Assembly: GCA_947470895.1 (NCBI GenBank)
Contig: CANIVF010000010.1
Coordinates: forward strand, 1 to 64,000
Source: Bacteroidota bacterium
GTDB taxonomy: Bacteria; Bacteroidota; Bacteroidia; Cytophagales; Cyclobacteriaceae
DNA length: 64,000 nt
Reading direction: 5' to 3'
Part shown: piece after piece, positions 46,301-55,091 of the stretch
Position numbering within the stretch: the first letter of the stretch is position 1
How the letters are laid out: each line of letters opens with the position of its first letter
Position numbers and translations under genes: made by a program
The notes under the pieces: generated by a model
Seen by the model: only the letters and a program-made list of their open reading frames with translations
Database searches by the model: none
What the model was told of the DNA's origin: nothing

Positions 46301-46717
46301 GTAAATGCGCGTGATACCATAGTCCATCAGTTCTTTGATTTCTTCAGGAAGGATGACACCGCCACCACCACCAAAAATTTTAATATGACCGGCACCTTTT
46401 TCCTGCAGCAAGTCAAACATGTATTTGAAATATTCATTGTGCCCACCCTGGTAGCTCGTCATCGCAATAGCCTGGGCATCTTCCTGAATGGCGGTGTTCA
46501 CCACTTCTTCCACACTGCGGTCGTGGCCAAGATGGATCACTTCCACACCCGTTGCCTGAATGATTCTGCGCATGATGTTGATGGCAGCGTCATGTCCGTC
46601 AAACAAACTGGCAGCAGTAACAATGCGGACTTTGTTTTTCGGCTTATAAGGGGCCGGTGCCTGATGGCCTCCCAGGGTAGTGTTTGCTATGGAGGTAGAA
46701 ACGGTTTCGGTACTCAT
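43307..46717 (-). CDS. icmF: Fused isobutyryl-CoA mutase (IcmF)
   Basis: A 1,136-residue adenosylcobalamin enzyme interconverting isobutyryl-CoA and n-butyryl-CoA, with its G-protein chaperone fused in. Order: B12-binding domain (about 27-160; [11 protein letters not shown] with D40 and cobalt-ligand H42), MeaB-type GTPase (about 212-430; Walker [10 protein letters not shown], base motif NKFDKRG), linker, and mutase barrel (about 560-1130; [58 protein letters not shown]). An unusual mini-repeat (NGQLTVDN, residues 170-177) is inserted in the first linker. Monocistronic. A -7 box lies 21 bp upstream. Confidence 0.96.
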   Translation of the reverse strand: MSTETVSTSIANTTLGGHQAPAPYKPKNKVRIVTAASLFDGHDAAINIMRRIIQATGVEVIHLGHDRSVEEVVNTAIQEDAQAIAMTSYQGGHNEYFKYMFDLLQEKGAGHIKIFGGGGGVILPEEIKELMDYGITRIYSPDDGRAMGLQGMINDLVEKSDYPTGERIDNGQLTVDNYVKIAQLISGAENYYDKHKDIFEEINKKAATSNIPVLGITGTGGSGKSSMVDEIVRRFLIDFKDKKLGIVSVDPSKRKTGGALLGDRIRMNAINNARVFMRSLATRQSNLALSAYVKEAIQVMKAAGFDTIILETSGIGQSDTEILDHSDVSLYVMTPEYGAATQLEKIDMLDFADVIALNKFDKRGALDALRDVKKQYQRNHQLWDKKVEDMPVYGTIASQFNDPGTNQLYKHLMDKIVEKTNTNLKSTFEITREMSEKVFVIPPHRTRYLSEISEGNRKYDAWVMEQKEVAQQLYAMQKTMELFANNASTTKILQAEYDRLKLNLDPKNWKLLEEWPNKVAQYKGPLFKFKVRDKELGIQTHSESLSHLQIPKIALPKFEAWGDLLQWNLQENVPGEFPYTSGIYPFKREGEDPTRMFAGEGGPERTNRRFHYVSLAMPAKRLSTAFDSVTLYGNDPDYRPDVYGKIGNSGVSICCLDDAKKLYSGFNLIDPKTSVSMTINGPAPMLLGYFMNAAIDQQCELYIKQNGLEPEVKNKINEIYKNQEIERPSYQGPLPKGNDGLGLMLLGVTGDQVLQHDVYEKIKAETLSQVRGTVQADILKEDQAQNTCIFSTEFALRLMGDVQQYFIDQKIRNFYSVSISGYHIAEAGANPITQLAFTLSNGFTYVEYYLSRGMDINEFAPNLSFFFSNGIDPEYSVIGRVARRIWAKAMKNKYRANARSQMLKYHIQTSGRSLHAQEIDFNDIRTTLQALYAIYDNCNSLHTNAYDEAITTPTEESVRRAMAIQLIINKELGLAKNENPTQGSFIIEELTELVEDAVLTEFDRITERGGVLGAMETMYQRGKIQEESLYYETRKHTGEYPIIGVNTFLSSKGSPTILPQEVIRATPEEKEYQIKMLRNLHQFQGEKAAIELDKVRLSAIQNKNIFTDLMNATKVCSLGQITRALFEVGGQYRRNM
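46186..46215 (-). repeat. In-frame mini-repeat within icmF
   Basis: Read on the reverse strand: two 14-base units, AATTGACAATGGGC and AATTGACAGTGGAC, followed by AATT. Sequences of this kind (coding for NGQLT-type peptides) are, from memory, frequent dispersed repeats in Bacteroidota genomes. Here it lies in the linker between the B12 and GTPase domains without breaking the frame. Confidence 0.65.
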
Positions 46718-46737
46718 GAGAATGATTTAAACAGGCT

Positions 46738-46745
46738 CAAAAATA
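46738..46745 (-). promoter_or_regulatory. Promoter -7 box of icmF
   Basis: Reverse-strand TATTTTTG matches TAnnTTTG, 20 bp upstream of the icmF ATG. No clear -33 element was seen. Confidence 0.5.
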
Positions 46746-46891
46746 CAGATAAAAAGGTTAAGCTAACAGATGGTAGCCTTCTTAAAATGAATTTATTAGG
46801 TAGCGCTTTGCCATGGTTAGTTTTAACTTAACGTCACCTTTGCAGGACACCTTCCGTTAAACTTTCATTTACCAAAGAAATTTGACTACCA

Positions 46892-47284
46892 ATGAAAAGA
46901 CGTATTACCGAAAAATTTGCCACCAATGCTTTACTCATCATTTTTATTTTGGTGATGGTATTTCATGCGCTGGTCTTAATTGGCATTGTCCCATTTGAGA
47001 TGGTGTGGGGTGGACGATTGGAAAGTAAAGAGGATATGATTCCTTTTGAAATTACTTCCATCGCGTTGAATTCGGTCATGCTGGGTATTGTGATGATGCA
47101 GGCAGGCTTATTGAAAGTGAATGTAAAGCCCATCGTGTTAAAGGTTGCTTTCTGGTGCATGTTTCTGCTCTTCGCCATCAATACGGTCGGAAATATTTTT
47201 TCAAACAATGAGCTGGAGCGATTGATCTTTACACCTTTGACACTTTTACTTGCTGTATTCAGTTTACTTTTAGCGATTAAGTAA
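46892..47284 (+). CDS. Four-span membrane protein
   Basis: A 130-residue hydrophobic protein with predicted membrane helices at about 12-34, 54-75, 82-103 and 107-129. No known family was recognised. Its TAA overlaps the ATG of the Crp-type regulator by one base (TAATG), so the two are translationally coupled and probably functionally linked, for example as a small transporter or sensor with its regulator. This link is inferred from position only. Confidence 0.75.
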   Translation: MKRRITEKFATNALLIIFILVMVFHALVLIGIVPFEMVWGGRLESKEDMIPFEITSIALNSVMLGIVMMQAGLLKVNVKPIVLKVAFWCMFLLFAINTVGNIFSNNELERLIFTPLTLLLAVFSLLLAIK

Positions 47285-47901
47285 TGATCAGAAAACAAAA
47301 ACCGAAGTTGCCAGCGATCTTGAAGTATGATTTAATCTTAGCGAACGTAGGCAAGCACATCACCCTGGATGAAAAAGAAATTTCATTTTTTACTTCCTTA
47401 TTAAAGGAGAAGCATATTGATAAAAAAGATTTTGTTTTGAAAGAAGGTCAACTTTGTCAATACATCAGCTTTGTGAATAGCGGTTTATTACGAGCGTACT
47501 ACCTCGACAAAGAAGACAAAGAATCTACCATCATGTTCGCTGTCGCGGATTGGTGGATCACCGACATGTATTGCTACATCAATCGTAAGCCAGCCATGCT
47601 CACTATTCAGGCGGTAGAAGATAGTCAAATCTTAAATCTCAAAAAAGATGATCTCGAAAAGCTGTATGTAGAGGTACCGAAGTTTGAAAAGTTTTTCCGC
47701 ATCATCATGCAGAATGCGTACATCCGCGAGCAATTGCGCATCATACAGAACTTATCGCTTTCTGCCGAAGAACGCTATCATCAGTTTCTTACTAAATATC
47801 CGCAGGTTGCTAAGCAAGTCACTCAAAAACAGATTGCTTCTTACCTCGGAGTCACTCCTGAGTTTCTAAGTGCGCTGCGTGCAAATAAAAGTAAGCGCTG
47901 A
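47284..47901 (+). CDS. Crp/Fnr-family transcriptional regulator
   Basis: A 205-residue regulator: cyclic-nucleotide-binding-like beta-barrel (about 25-125; KKDFVLKEGQLCQYISFVNS, LLRAYYLDKEDKESTIMFAV), dimerisation helix (IREQLRIIQNLSLSAEERYH) and a C-terminal helix-turn-helix (VTQKQIASYLGVTPEFLSAL). It lacks the cAMP phosphate-binding R-S motif seen in CRP and Fnr-type cysteines at the N-terminus, as is usual for this Bacteroidota subgroup, so the ligand is unknown. Coupled to the four-span membrane protein gene upstream, which is its likely target or partner. Confidence 0.9.
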   Translation: MIRKQKPKLPAILKYDLILANVGKHITLDEKEISFFTSLLKEKHIDKKDFVLKEGQLCQYISFVNSGLLRAYYLDKEDKESTIMFAVADWWITDMYCYINRKPAMLTIQAVEDSQILNLKKDDLEKLYVEVPKFEKFFRIIMQNAYIREQLRIIQNLSLSAEERYHQFLTKYPQVAKQVTQKQIASYLGVTPEFLSALRANKSKR

Positions 47902-47967
47902 TTTCTTAAGGTACATTAATTTTCTTTTGATCAGCTTCTTCGTCCTTTGTAAAAAAACAAAACAACT

Positions 47968-48336
47968 ATGCTTATACTCATTGCAGGTCCGTATCGCAGT
48001 GGCACGAACGATGATCCGATTTTAATTCAACAAAACATGGATCGACTGGAGTCAGTCGCATTGCCACTCTTTCGCATGGGTCATATTCCTATGATTGGTG
48101 AGTGGGTGGCGTTGCCCTTGCTTCAGCTTGCTGGCTCAAAGAAACCGGGCGATGCAGCCTTCGAGGAAATTCAATATCCTGTGGCACATAGATTATTGAC
48201 GAAATGTGACGCTGTACTTCGGTTGGAAGGCGCATCAACAGGGGCTGATGAAGATGTGCGAATTGCTCTGGAAAGAGGATTGAAAGTATACTATCGGTTG
48301 GAGGATGTGCCTCGGGCCGATACTCTTCCATACTGA
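47968..48336 (+). CDS. DUF4406-like / nucleoside 2-deoxyribosyltransferase-fold protein
   Basis: A 122-residue cytoplasmic protein. It opens MLILIAGPYRSGTNDDPILI and later has GHIPMIGEWVALPL, LLTKCDAVLRLEGASTGADEDVRIALERG; these are the fingerprints of the nucleoside deoxyribosyltransferase fold found in DUF4406 and related proteins (GPYR, D-A-V-L-R, S-x-G-A-D-x-E). Enzymatic activity is not established. It is 66 bp after the Crp-type gene on the same strand and may share its transcript. Confidence 0.7.
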   Translation: MLILIAGPYRSGTNDDPILIQQNMDRLESVALPLFRMGHIPMIGEWVALPLLQLAGSKKPGDAAFEEIQYPVAHRLLTKCDAVLRLEGASTGADEDVRIALERGLKVYYRLEDVPRADTLPY

Positions 48337-48433
48337 CAACCAATCAAGGATTAATTTGATGATCTTATAAAATAACCAAAGTCAGGTTATCACAGCAAAG
48401 TTCTTTTTGCTAACTTTTCATAAACCTACGCCT

Positions 48434-50005
48434 ATGAAAAGCAGCCGATTCCATTTTTATTATTCATCGTTCATCATTTTTTGTCTCATTTTGTTTCTAT
48501 CGGGTTGCCAAAGCACCAATAAAGAGGAGAGTAAGGATGAGTTGCGTGCTAAACTGATCGAGCGCGCTAAGAAATTGGAACTTGGCACAGTGTATAATGC
48601 TCCACCGGGTGAGGCGCTATCCCATCACACCGCGGGTTTTGCAAAGATCATGTGTTCGGCTGTTTTTGTTACAGGCTTACAGCCTGAGTTTGCGGCAGAG
48701 CATGTCGGATACTTTACAAGCCCTTATGCGGAGCGCGCTAAAGTGGGTAAGCCTGTTGTTGATTACGAAAAAAAATCTGTTTCCATCACATTACCCAACG
48801 GTGTAATCCGAACCGCAGTTTATACCGGAGACCAAGGGTGTGTATGCCTGACGGAAGGCGTTGACTCGTTATATTTTAAACCTGTAAAAGTTGCCCGTAA
48901 TCTTCCTGATGCCAATACAACGCCATGGCCCATGGGTGATGTGTTAGGTAATGAACCGGCTCCATCCGAAGTGGATATGGATAAAGTAAAGCAAGCCGTG
49001 AATGCTGCCTTTGAGCCTGCCGATGCATTGACTGCAGCCTTTGTGGTTACCTATAAAGGAAAGATTATTGGGGAACGCTATGCAGATGGAATCACTAAAG
49101 ATACGCCACTGGAAAGTTGGTCGATGGGTAAAAGTGTTTCGGCTACCTTATTGGGTACACTGATCAATAAGGGTGTGTATACCTTGGACCAACCAGCGCC
49201 ATTTCCGCAATGGCAGGGTGAAGGTGATCAACGTGCCAAGATCAAAATCATGGATATCCTGCACATGTCAAGTGGATTGTTTTGTCGTGCGCCACAAGAT
49301 CCGGGTTATGATCCATCGCTCGGTTATCCCGATCATTTATATTTATACACCGGTGGAGTAAACTCGTTCGAATATGCAGCGTCATTGCCGCAGCAGTGGC
49401 TTCCCAACACGGTCGGTCGATATAGAAATATAGACCCAGTTCTCACGAATTACCTTGTGCGGTTAGGTGTGGAAGGAAGGGGCGAGGTTTATCATACCTA
49501 TCCGCAGCGCGCGCTCTTTGATAAGATTGGTGTACGTAGCATGATCATGGAAACGGATCCTTATGGAAATTTCTTAACACAAGGATATGAATTTGCATCA
49601 GGAAGAGATTGGGCGCGGTTAGGAAATTTATATTTGCAGGATGGTGTTTGGAATGGCGAACGTATTTTGCCGGAAGGCTTTACAAAATTTGTAAGTACGC
49701 TGGCTCCTGCCTGGATTGAAGATGGACGACCCATCTATGGTGGATTGTTTTGGATCAATGGAGATGGCGCGCGTCCGATTCCAAAAGACGCGTATATGAT
49801 GCTGGGTGCCGGTGGTCAATCCACAACGATCATCCCTTCTCATGATTTGGTCATTGTTCGCCTTGGTCATTACAAAGGATCCAAGGCTGGTGGCGAGGCC
49901 CTTGATAAGTCGTATGCATTGTTGATGGAGGCTATACCTTCAACCGCTAAATGGAAATCTATTGCATGGAATAAAAAGTCAAACTATCTTACAAGGCATA
50001 ATTAA
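48434..50005 (+). CDS. Serine hydrolase, class C beta-lactamase fold, lipoprotein
   Basis: A 523-residue exported lipoprotein; ATG 48434 gives the signal MKSSRFHFYYSSFIIFCLIL followed by FLSGC. The serine beta-lactamase/DD-peptidase (EstB, PBP4-like) fold is shown by S-M-G-K (S230-K233, SxxK), Y-R-N (Y330-N332, YxN) and a C-terminal GAGGQSTTIIP in place of KTG. Likely activity is ester or D-peptide hydrolysis in the periplasm; beta-lactam resistance should not be assumed. The stop is 7 bp before the PhyH-type gene, so they form one transcript. Confidence 0.88.
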   Translation: MKSSRFHFYYSSFIIFCLILFLSGCQSTNKEESKDELRAKLIERAKKLELGTVYNAPPGEALSHHTAGFAKIMCSAVFVTGLQPEFAAEHVGYFTSPYAERAKVGKPVVDYEKKSVSITLPNGVIRTAVYTGDQGCVCLTEGVDSLYFKPVKVARNLPDANTTPWPMGDVLGNEPAPSEVDMDKVKQAVNAAFEPADALTAAFVVTYKGKIIGERYADGITKDTPLESWSMGKSVSATLLGTLINKGVYTLDQPAPFPQWQGEGDQRAKIKIMDILHMSSGLFCRAPQDPGYDPSLGYPDHLYLYTGGVNSFEYAASLPQQWLPNTVGRYRNIDPVLTNYLVRLGVEGRGEVYHTYPQRALFDKIGVRSMIMETDPYGNFLTQGYEFASGRDWARLGNLYLQDGVWNGERILPEGFTKFVSTLAPAWIEDGRPIYGGLFWINGDGARPIPKDAYMMLGAGGQSTTIIPSHDLVIVRLGHYKGSKAGGEALDKSYALLMEAIPSTAKWKSIAWNKKSNYLTRHN

Positions 50006-50012
50006 TACTACC

Positions 50013-50834
50013 ATGCTTACGAAAAACATGCAGGATATTTTAGACGAACCATTTCAGATCACGCCTGATCAAATCAGCTTATTTAGAAAGAATGCATTTA
50101 TCAAAATCAAAAATGTATTATCTCCTGAAGTAGTTCACTACATGAACGAAACCATTTCGGCAGAGGTGAAGCGATTGAATACACAACATCTTCCTATGGA
50201 GCAGCGTGATACCTATGGTAAAGCTTTCCTCCAGATTTTTAATTTATGGACAAAATCCGAAGCCGTTAAAGAAATTGTATTTGGCAAACGACTTGCTAAA
50301 ATAGCTTCTGACTTATTAGGTGTTGATGGTGTACGCATGTATCACGATCAGGCTTTATTTAAAGAGCCTAGTGGCGGCCATACTCCCTGGCATGCCGATC
50401 AATATTATTGGCCATTGAGTTCTGATAAAACGGTAACCGTTTGGATACCATTGCAGAAGACTGGCCTTGAATTGGGTCCTTTGGAATTTAGTGCTGGTAG
50501 TCATCAATTAACAGAAGGAAGAAATCTGAAGATCAGTGATGAAAGTGAAAAAGAACTACAAAAGAAATTAACATTACGCGATTTTCAGCAAGTGGTTCAA
50601 CCCTTTGATATTGGTGAAGTAAGTTTCCACAGCGGTTGGATTTTTCACCGTGCTGGTCCTAATAAAACAGATGCCATGCGCAGGGTGATGACGGTGATCT
50701 ACATGGACAAAGACATGCGCTTGAAAGAGCCCATCAATGATAACCAAATTGCCGATTGGGAAACTTGGTGCCCTGGCGTAAAGATTGGTGATGTGATTGA
50801 TAGTCCGCTCAATCCCATTCTCTACTCTAAATAG
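50013..50834 (+). CDS. Phytanoyl-CoA dioxygenase (PhyH) family protein
   Basis: A 273-residue Fe(II)/2-oxoglutarate-dependent oxygenase. ATG 50013 is chosen as it follows the preceding stop by 7 bp; the frame extends back into that gene. The iron triad is H127-x-D129 (WHADQYYW) and H212 (FHRAGPN), with the 2-oxoglutarate arginine probably in AMRRVMT. The bacterial PhyH family hydroxylates varied small molecules; the substrate here is unknown. It sits between a periplasmic serine hydrolase and the oxidative sugar genes. Confidence 0.9.
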   Translation: MLTKNMQDILDEPFQITPDQISLFRKNAFIKIKNVLSPEVVHYMNETISAEVKRLNTQHLPMEQRDTYGKAFLQIFNLWTKSEAVKEIVFGKRLAKIASDLLGVDGVRMYHDQALFKEPSGGHTPWHADQYYWPLSSDKTVTVWIPLQKTGLELGPLEFSAGSHQLTEGRNLKISDESEKELQKKLTLRDFQQVVQPFDIGEVSFHSGWIFHRAGPNKTDAMRRVMTVIYMDKDMRLKEPINDNQIADWETWCPGVKIGDVIDSPLNPILYSK

Positions 50835-51049
50835 AATATTTCATTCGAAACGATTTATTCTCTTCAGTCGAAGTCTTCCAAACTAGATTTTAGAAGAATC
50901 AATTTCCCTTTAATGCAGGAAGTGATGATGGGACGGAATTTGTGAAATGAAATTTCATTTTTTTTAATTCAGATCTCCATATAAATTGTATTGTATGAGG
51001 CATTCGTATTTGCTACATTTCAATTCAGTATGCTCATCACATTAAGCAG

Positions 51050-52810
51050 ATGCAGAAATCTCTTTTGTTAAAATTACTCTTTGTCGGGTTTACTTGCATG
51101 GCACTGTTAAATTGCAAACAGGCTATTGAGTTGCCAGCAAGCGATGCTGATAATGGCGGTTTGATTCTTCCTGTAAATTTTGAGGCATTGGTGGTTACCG
51201 ATAGCATCGGCCGGGCAAGACATATTGCGGTCAACGACAATGGAGATATTTATGTGAAGTTAACCTACAACGATGCCATGCATGGTGCAGGTGGCACAGT
51301 AGCACTTCGCGATACTAATCAAGATGGCAAAGCGGATACCATCGCCTACTTTGGTGAATATAAAGATGTGGGAGGTCTTGCCGTTGGTGTAACAATTCAT
51401 GATGGTTTTCTTTACACCAGCTCAGTACGACAAGTGTTGCGGAATAAATTAACTCATGGAAAATTGGTTCCTGAAAGTGCAACAGAAGTTGTGCTTACCG
51501 ATGAGGAAGAAAATGTGGCCACTAACTGGCATACCACGAAGCCGCTGGCTTTTGATAGTAAAGGTAATATGTATGTTCCGTTTGGTTCTCCCAACGATGC
51601 GTGTCAGGATATGAAGCAATTCGGCCCTGCAGGAATTCCTAATGGAAAAGGACTGGACCCTTGCCCCGATCTTGAAAATCATGCCGGCATCTGGAGATTC
51701 GATGCTAACAAAACTGGGCTCACACAAAAGGATGGCTATAAATTTTCCACTGGCCTCAGGAGTATTGTAGGCTTGCAATGGAATCCGGAAGATGAAAGCT
51801 TATACGCGGTTGTCAATGGCATCGACAATTTTCATACGATATATCCGGATCTGTTTTCTTCCTGGCAAGCAGCCCTGTTGCCGTCTGAGTTACTGGTGAA
51901 AGCAACCGATGGATCAAACTTTGGATGGCCGTATGCTTACTACGATCAGATGCAGGCGAAAAATGTTTTGCAACCGGGGTACGGTGGCGATGGAAAAATA
52001 GTAGGAAGAGCCAGTGAGTTTGATACACCCGTCATGGGCTTCCCGGGCCATTGGGCACCGATGGATGTTTTATTCTACCAAGGGAATCAATTTCCTGAAC
52101 GCTATAAGCAAGGTGCATTCATTGCTTTTCATGGATCAACCGATCGGTCACCTTATCCGCAAGCTGGTTACATGGTATGTTTTATACCCTTTGAGAATGG
52201 AAAAGCAACAGGGAAATGGGAAGTTTTTGCAGATGGTTTCACTGGAGTGGATACGGTAGTAAGTACAAGCGATGCAGAGTACAGACCTATGGGGCTTGCC
52301 ACAGGACCGGATGGTTCATTATATATCAGCGAATCGAATAAAGGAAAAATCTGGCGGGTGATGTACAAGGGTGATAAAGATAATTTTGGTGATACAGAAT
52401 TAGCACAGATGGAAAAACGTAAATCAAGATCTTACATTAAAACTCCCGATGAGGAGCTCGATAATTTGCACATGGGCGATCAACTCGAAGGTAGTATATT
52501 GTATGACACCTATTGCACAAGCTGTCATCAACAGGATGGTAAAGGCGACAACAATCGCTTCCCACCGCTGGTTGATTCAGAATGGGTAGCCGGTGATGAA
52601 GAAAAATTGATTAATATCGTGCTGAATGGTTATCAGGGAGAAATTACTGTGAAAGGCAAGCGGTATAATGGCATCATGCCAAAGAACACGCATTTGGATG
52701 ACCATGCGATAGCTTCTATCTTAACCTATATACGATCCAGGTTTGCAAAGAAACGAAATCCAGTGAGTGAGTTTCAAGTAAACCATGTTCGGAACACTAC
52801 TGCAAAATAA
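51050..52810 (+). CDS. Sorbosone dehydrogenase-like propeller with cytochrome c domain, lipoprotein
   Basis: A 586-residue exported lipoprotein (signal ending LLNC, Cys22). Residues about 35-440 form a six-bladed propeller of the soluble glucose/sorbosone dehydrogenase type (GLAVGVTIHDGFLYTSSV, FSTGLRSIVGLQWNPEDESL, SNFGWPYAYYD, MGLATGPDGSLYISESNKGK, then IWRV), which usually uses PQQ. A fused cytochrome c domain follows with CTSCH (C489, C492, H493). It probably oxidises a sugar in the periplasm to a lactone, passing electrons to its own haem. A 215-bp gap precedes it, so it may have its own promoter; the next gene is 50 bp on. Confidence 0.88.
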   Translation: MQKSLLLKLLFVGFTCMALLNCKQAIELPASDADNGGLILPVNFEALVVTDSIGRARHIAVNDNGDIYVKLTYNDAMHGAGGTVALRDTNQDGKADTIAYFGEYKDVGGLAVGVTIHDGFLYTSSVRQVLRNKLTHGKLVPESATEVVLTDEEENVATNWHTTKPLAFDSKGNMYVPFGSPNDACQDMKQFGPAGIPNGKGLDPCPDLENHAGIWRFDANKTGLTQKDGYKFSTGLRSIVGLQWNPEDESLYAVVNGIDNFHTIYPDLFSSWQAALLPSELLVKATDGSNFGWPYAYYDQMQAKNVLQPGYGGDGKIVGRASEFDTPVMGFPGHWAPMDVLFYQGNQFPERYKQGAFIAFHGSTDRSPYPQAGYMVCFIPFENGKATGKWEVFADGFTGVDTVVSTSDAEYRPMGLATGPDGSLYISESNKGKIWRVMYKGDKDNFGDTELAQMEKRKSRSYIKTPDEELDNLHMGDQLEGSILYDTYCTSCHQQDGKGDNNRFPPLVDSEWVAGDEEKLINIVLNGYQGEITVKGKRYNGIMPKNTHLDDHAIASILTYIRSRFAKKRNPVSEFQVNHVRNTTAK

Positions 52811-52860
52811 ATTTCAAGTGTAAGAGTATAGCGTGTCAATATTTTAAAATTTAAATAATC

Positions 52861-53985
52861 ATGATTGTGAAATCGATTCTATTCCTACTAATGAGTTGTT
52901 CTATGGTAAATGCGCAAACACCTTCCAGCCCGGTTCTTAATCTATTGGTGGGCACTTATTCTTCGGCCGACAAAAGTCAGGGTATTTATGTCTACTCGTT
53001 TAACACAGAGACTGGTGAATTTACTTATAAGTCTGAAGCTACCGGAATTAAAAATCCATCGTATCTCGCCATTACACAAGATCGAAAGCATGTGTATTCC
53101 GTGAGTGAGGGAGATCAAGGTACCATTAGTGCTTTTTCATTTAATGCAGTAACAGGTAAACTTACTTTTTTAAACAACGCACCTGCAGGAGGCGCGGGCC
53201 CATGTTATGTTTCGGTGGATGATAAAAACAAGTTTGTATTTGCCGGAAATTATACGGGAGGAAGTATAACGGCTATTCCGATCAAAGCGGATGGATCATT
53301 AAGTTCGGATATACAAAACATCCAACATGAAGGAAAGAGCATTAAACCCAATCAGGAAATGCCCCATGTGCATGCGGCTGTGTTATCCAAAGACAATAAA
53401 TTTTTATTTGTTCCTGATTTAGGTACGGATAAGGTAAACATCTACAGCGTTGATATTACCAAAGCCAAACCATTAGCTCCGGCAAATCCAGCATTCGCCA
53501 GTATTGCTATTGGTGGCGGCCCACGTCATTTCGTATTTCATCCCAATGGAAAACATGCATACGTCATCCATGAAAATACAGGCGAGGTTACAGCCTTTGA
53601 TTATGCGAATGGAAAACTAAAAGAAAAACAAAAAGTCTCGATGGCTGTCGCTGGTTATGCCGGAGATATTCATGCTGCTGATATCCACATTTCCCCTGAT
53701 GGAAAATTTCTTTATGGTTCAATGCGGGCTAACATAAATGAACTGGGAATTTTTTCCATTGCTAAAGATGGTAAGTTGACTTTCGTGGGCCGACAATCAA
53801 CACTTGGAAAAATTCCTCGCAATTTTGAGATCGATCCAACCGGTAATTTTCTGTTGGTGGGAAATCAAAACAGTGACGAGATCGTCATTTTTAAGAGAGA
53901 TAAGAAAACCGGATTACTTACTGATACCGGAAAAAGAATTTCAGTGGGTAAGCCGGTGTGTTTGAAGTTTGTGTCAGCGAATTAA
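52861..53985 (+). CDS. Exported lactonase (6-phosphogluconolactonase/YbhE-type propeller)
   Basis: A 374-residue seven-bladed propeller of the Pgl/YbhE lactonase family, with signal peptide MIVKSILFLLMSCSMVNAQ, so unlike cytoplasmic Pgl it acts in the periplasm. Family landmarks: LLVGTYSSADKSQGIYVY, NPSYLAITQDRKHVYSVSE, PHVHAAVLSKDNKFLFVPDL, GGGPRHFVFHPNGKHAYVIH, DIHISPDGKFLYGSMR, GNFLLVGNQNSDEIVIF. It likely opens the lactone made by the dehydrogenase encoded just upstream. It is tightly followed (13 bp) by the Gfo/Idh/MocA gene. Confidence 0.92.
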   Translation: MIVKSILFLLMSCSMVNAQTPSSPVLNLLVGTYSSADKSQGIYVYSFNTETGEFTYKSEATGIKNPSYLAITQDRKHVYSVSEGDQGTISAFSFNAVTGKLTFLNNAPAGGAGPCYVSVDDKNKFVFAGNYTGGSITAIPIKADGSLSSDIQNIQHEGKSIKPNQEMPHVHAAVLSKDNKFLFVPDLGTDKVNIYSVDITKAKPLAPANPAFASIAIGGGPRHFVFHPNGKHAYVIHENTGEVTAFDYANGKLKEKQKVSMAVAGYAGDIHAADIHISPDGKFLYGSMRANINELGIFSIAKDGKLTFVGRQSTLGKIPRNFEIDPTGNFLLVGNQNSDEIVIFKRDKKTGLLTDTGKRISVGKPVCLKFVSAN

Positions 53986-53998
53986 ATCATTGATCTAG

Positions 53999-55075
53999 AT
54001 GTCAGCAAAAATACGTGTATTGGTGGTAGGATGTGGAAACATGGGTGCTTCACATGCCACAGCATATCATAACATGGATGGGTTTCAGATTTGCGGAATC
54101 ATGTCTTCGGGAAAGAGCAAAGATGTATTGAATGTAAAACTCGGTGGTGGCTATGATGTGTATAGCAACTATGAAGAAGCCTTGGAGAAAACCAATCCCG
54201 ATGCTGTTTGTATTTCTACATATCCGGATACCCATGAAGGTTTTGCGATCAAAGCTTTTGAAAAAGGATGTCACGTGTTTATCGAAAAACCAGTGGCGGA
54301 TACAGTCGCTGGAGCTGAGCGTGTGATGGCCGCAGCGATAAAAGCCAATAAGAAATTGGTGGTGGGGTATATTTTGCGTCATCACCCATCCTGGGAGAAA
54401 TTTATAGAGTTGTCGCATCAATTAGGTAAACCATTAGTGATGCGCATGAACCTTAATCAGCAGAGCCACGGATATATGTGGGACGTTCACCGCAGTTTGA
54501 TGAAGAGCTTGAGTCCAATTGTAGACTGTGGTGTGCACTACATTGATGTGATGTGCCAGATGACACGCAGTAAACCAATTCAAGTAAGTGCCATCGGTGC
54601 ACGACTCACTGAAGAAATTCCGGTAGGAAATTACAACTATGGACAACTTCAAATTCGGTTTGAAGATGGATCGGTAGGATGGTATGAAGCAGGGTGGGGA
54701 CCGATGATTAGCGAGACAGCGTTTTTTGTGAAAGATGTCATTGGTCCAAAAGGGTGTGTTTCGATCGTAGCCAAAGATGCGGGTGGAAGTGGTAAATCAG
54801 ATTCCATTGACGCACATACTAAAACAGAGTCCTTACGGTTTCATCATGCTGAGCTCAATAAAGATAATCAGTTTGTAAAAGAAGATACGTGGATCAACCT
54901 GAAGGACGAACCGAATCATCAGGAGTTGTGTAATCGTGAGCAGCGGTATTTTTTAAAATCAATTCACGAGAACATTGATCTGATGGATCACATGCAGGAT
55001 GCCGTGAATAGTTTAAGAATTGCTTTCGCTTGTGATGAGTCGGTTCGAACAGGAAATGTAGTATCTCTTCTGTAA
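53999..55075 (+). CDS. Gfo/Idh/MocA-family oxidoreductase
   Basis: A 358-residue cytoplasmic NAD(P)-dependent dehydrogenase: GCGNMG at 11-16, catalytic EKP at 96-98, and a C-terminal domain typical of the family (SPIVDCGVHYIDVM with D and H as the substrate-site pair). It has no signal peptide. Likely oxidises or isomerises the sugar acid imported by the MFS gene, 16 bp downstream. It differs clearly from the iolG-like protein at 121-1155, so these are not recent copies. Substrate unknown. Confidence 0.9.
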   Translation: MSAKIRVLVVGCGNMGASHATAYHNMDGFQICGIMSSGKSKDVLNVKLGGGYDVYSNYEEALEKTNPDAVCISTYPDTHEGFAIKAFEKGCHVFIEKPVADTVAGAERVMAAAIKANKKLVVGYILRHHPSWEKFIELSHQLGKPLVMRMNLNQQSHGYMWDVHRSLMKSLSPIVDCGVHYIDVMCQMTRSKPIQVSAIGARLTEEIPVGNYNYGQLQIRFEDGSVGWYEAGWGPMISETAFFVKDVIGPKGCVSIVAKDAGGSGKSDSIDAHTKTESLRFHHAELNKDNQFVKEDTWINLKDEPNHQELCNREQRYFLKSIHENIDLMDHMQDAVNSLRIAFACDESVRTGNVVSLL

Positions 55076-55091
55076 TTTTTTTAAAGGAACC

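Noticed and set aside
48434-50005. Beta-lactam resistance gene
   Set aside because: The SxxK and YxN motifs only place it in the broad class C/EstB/PBP4-like family. The KTG motif and active-site context do not support a true beta-lactamase.
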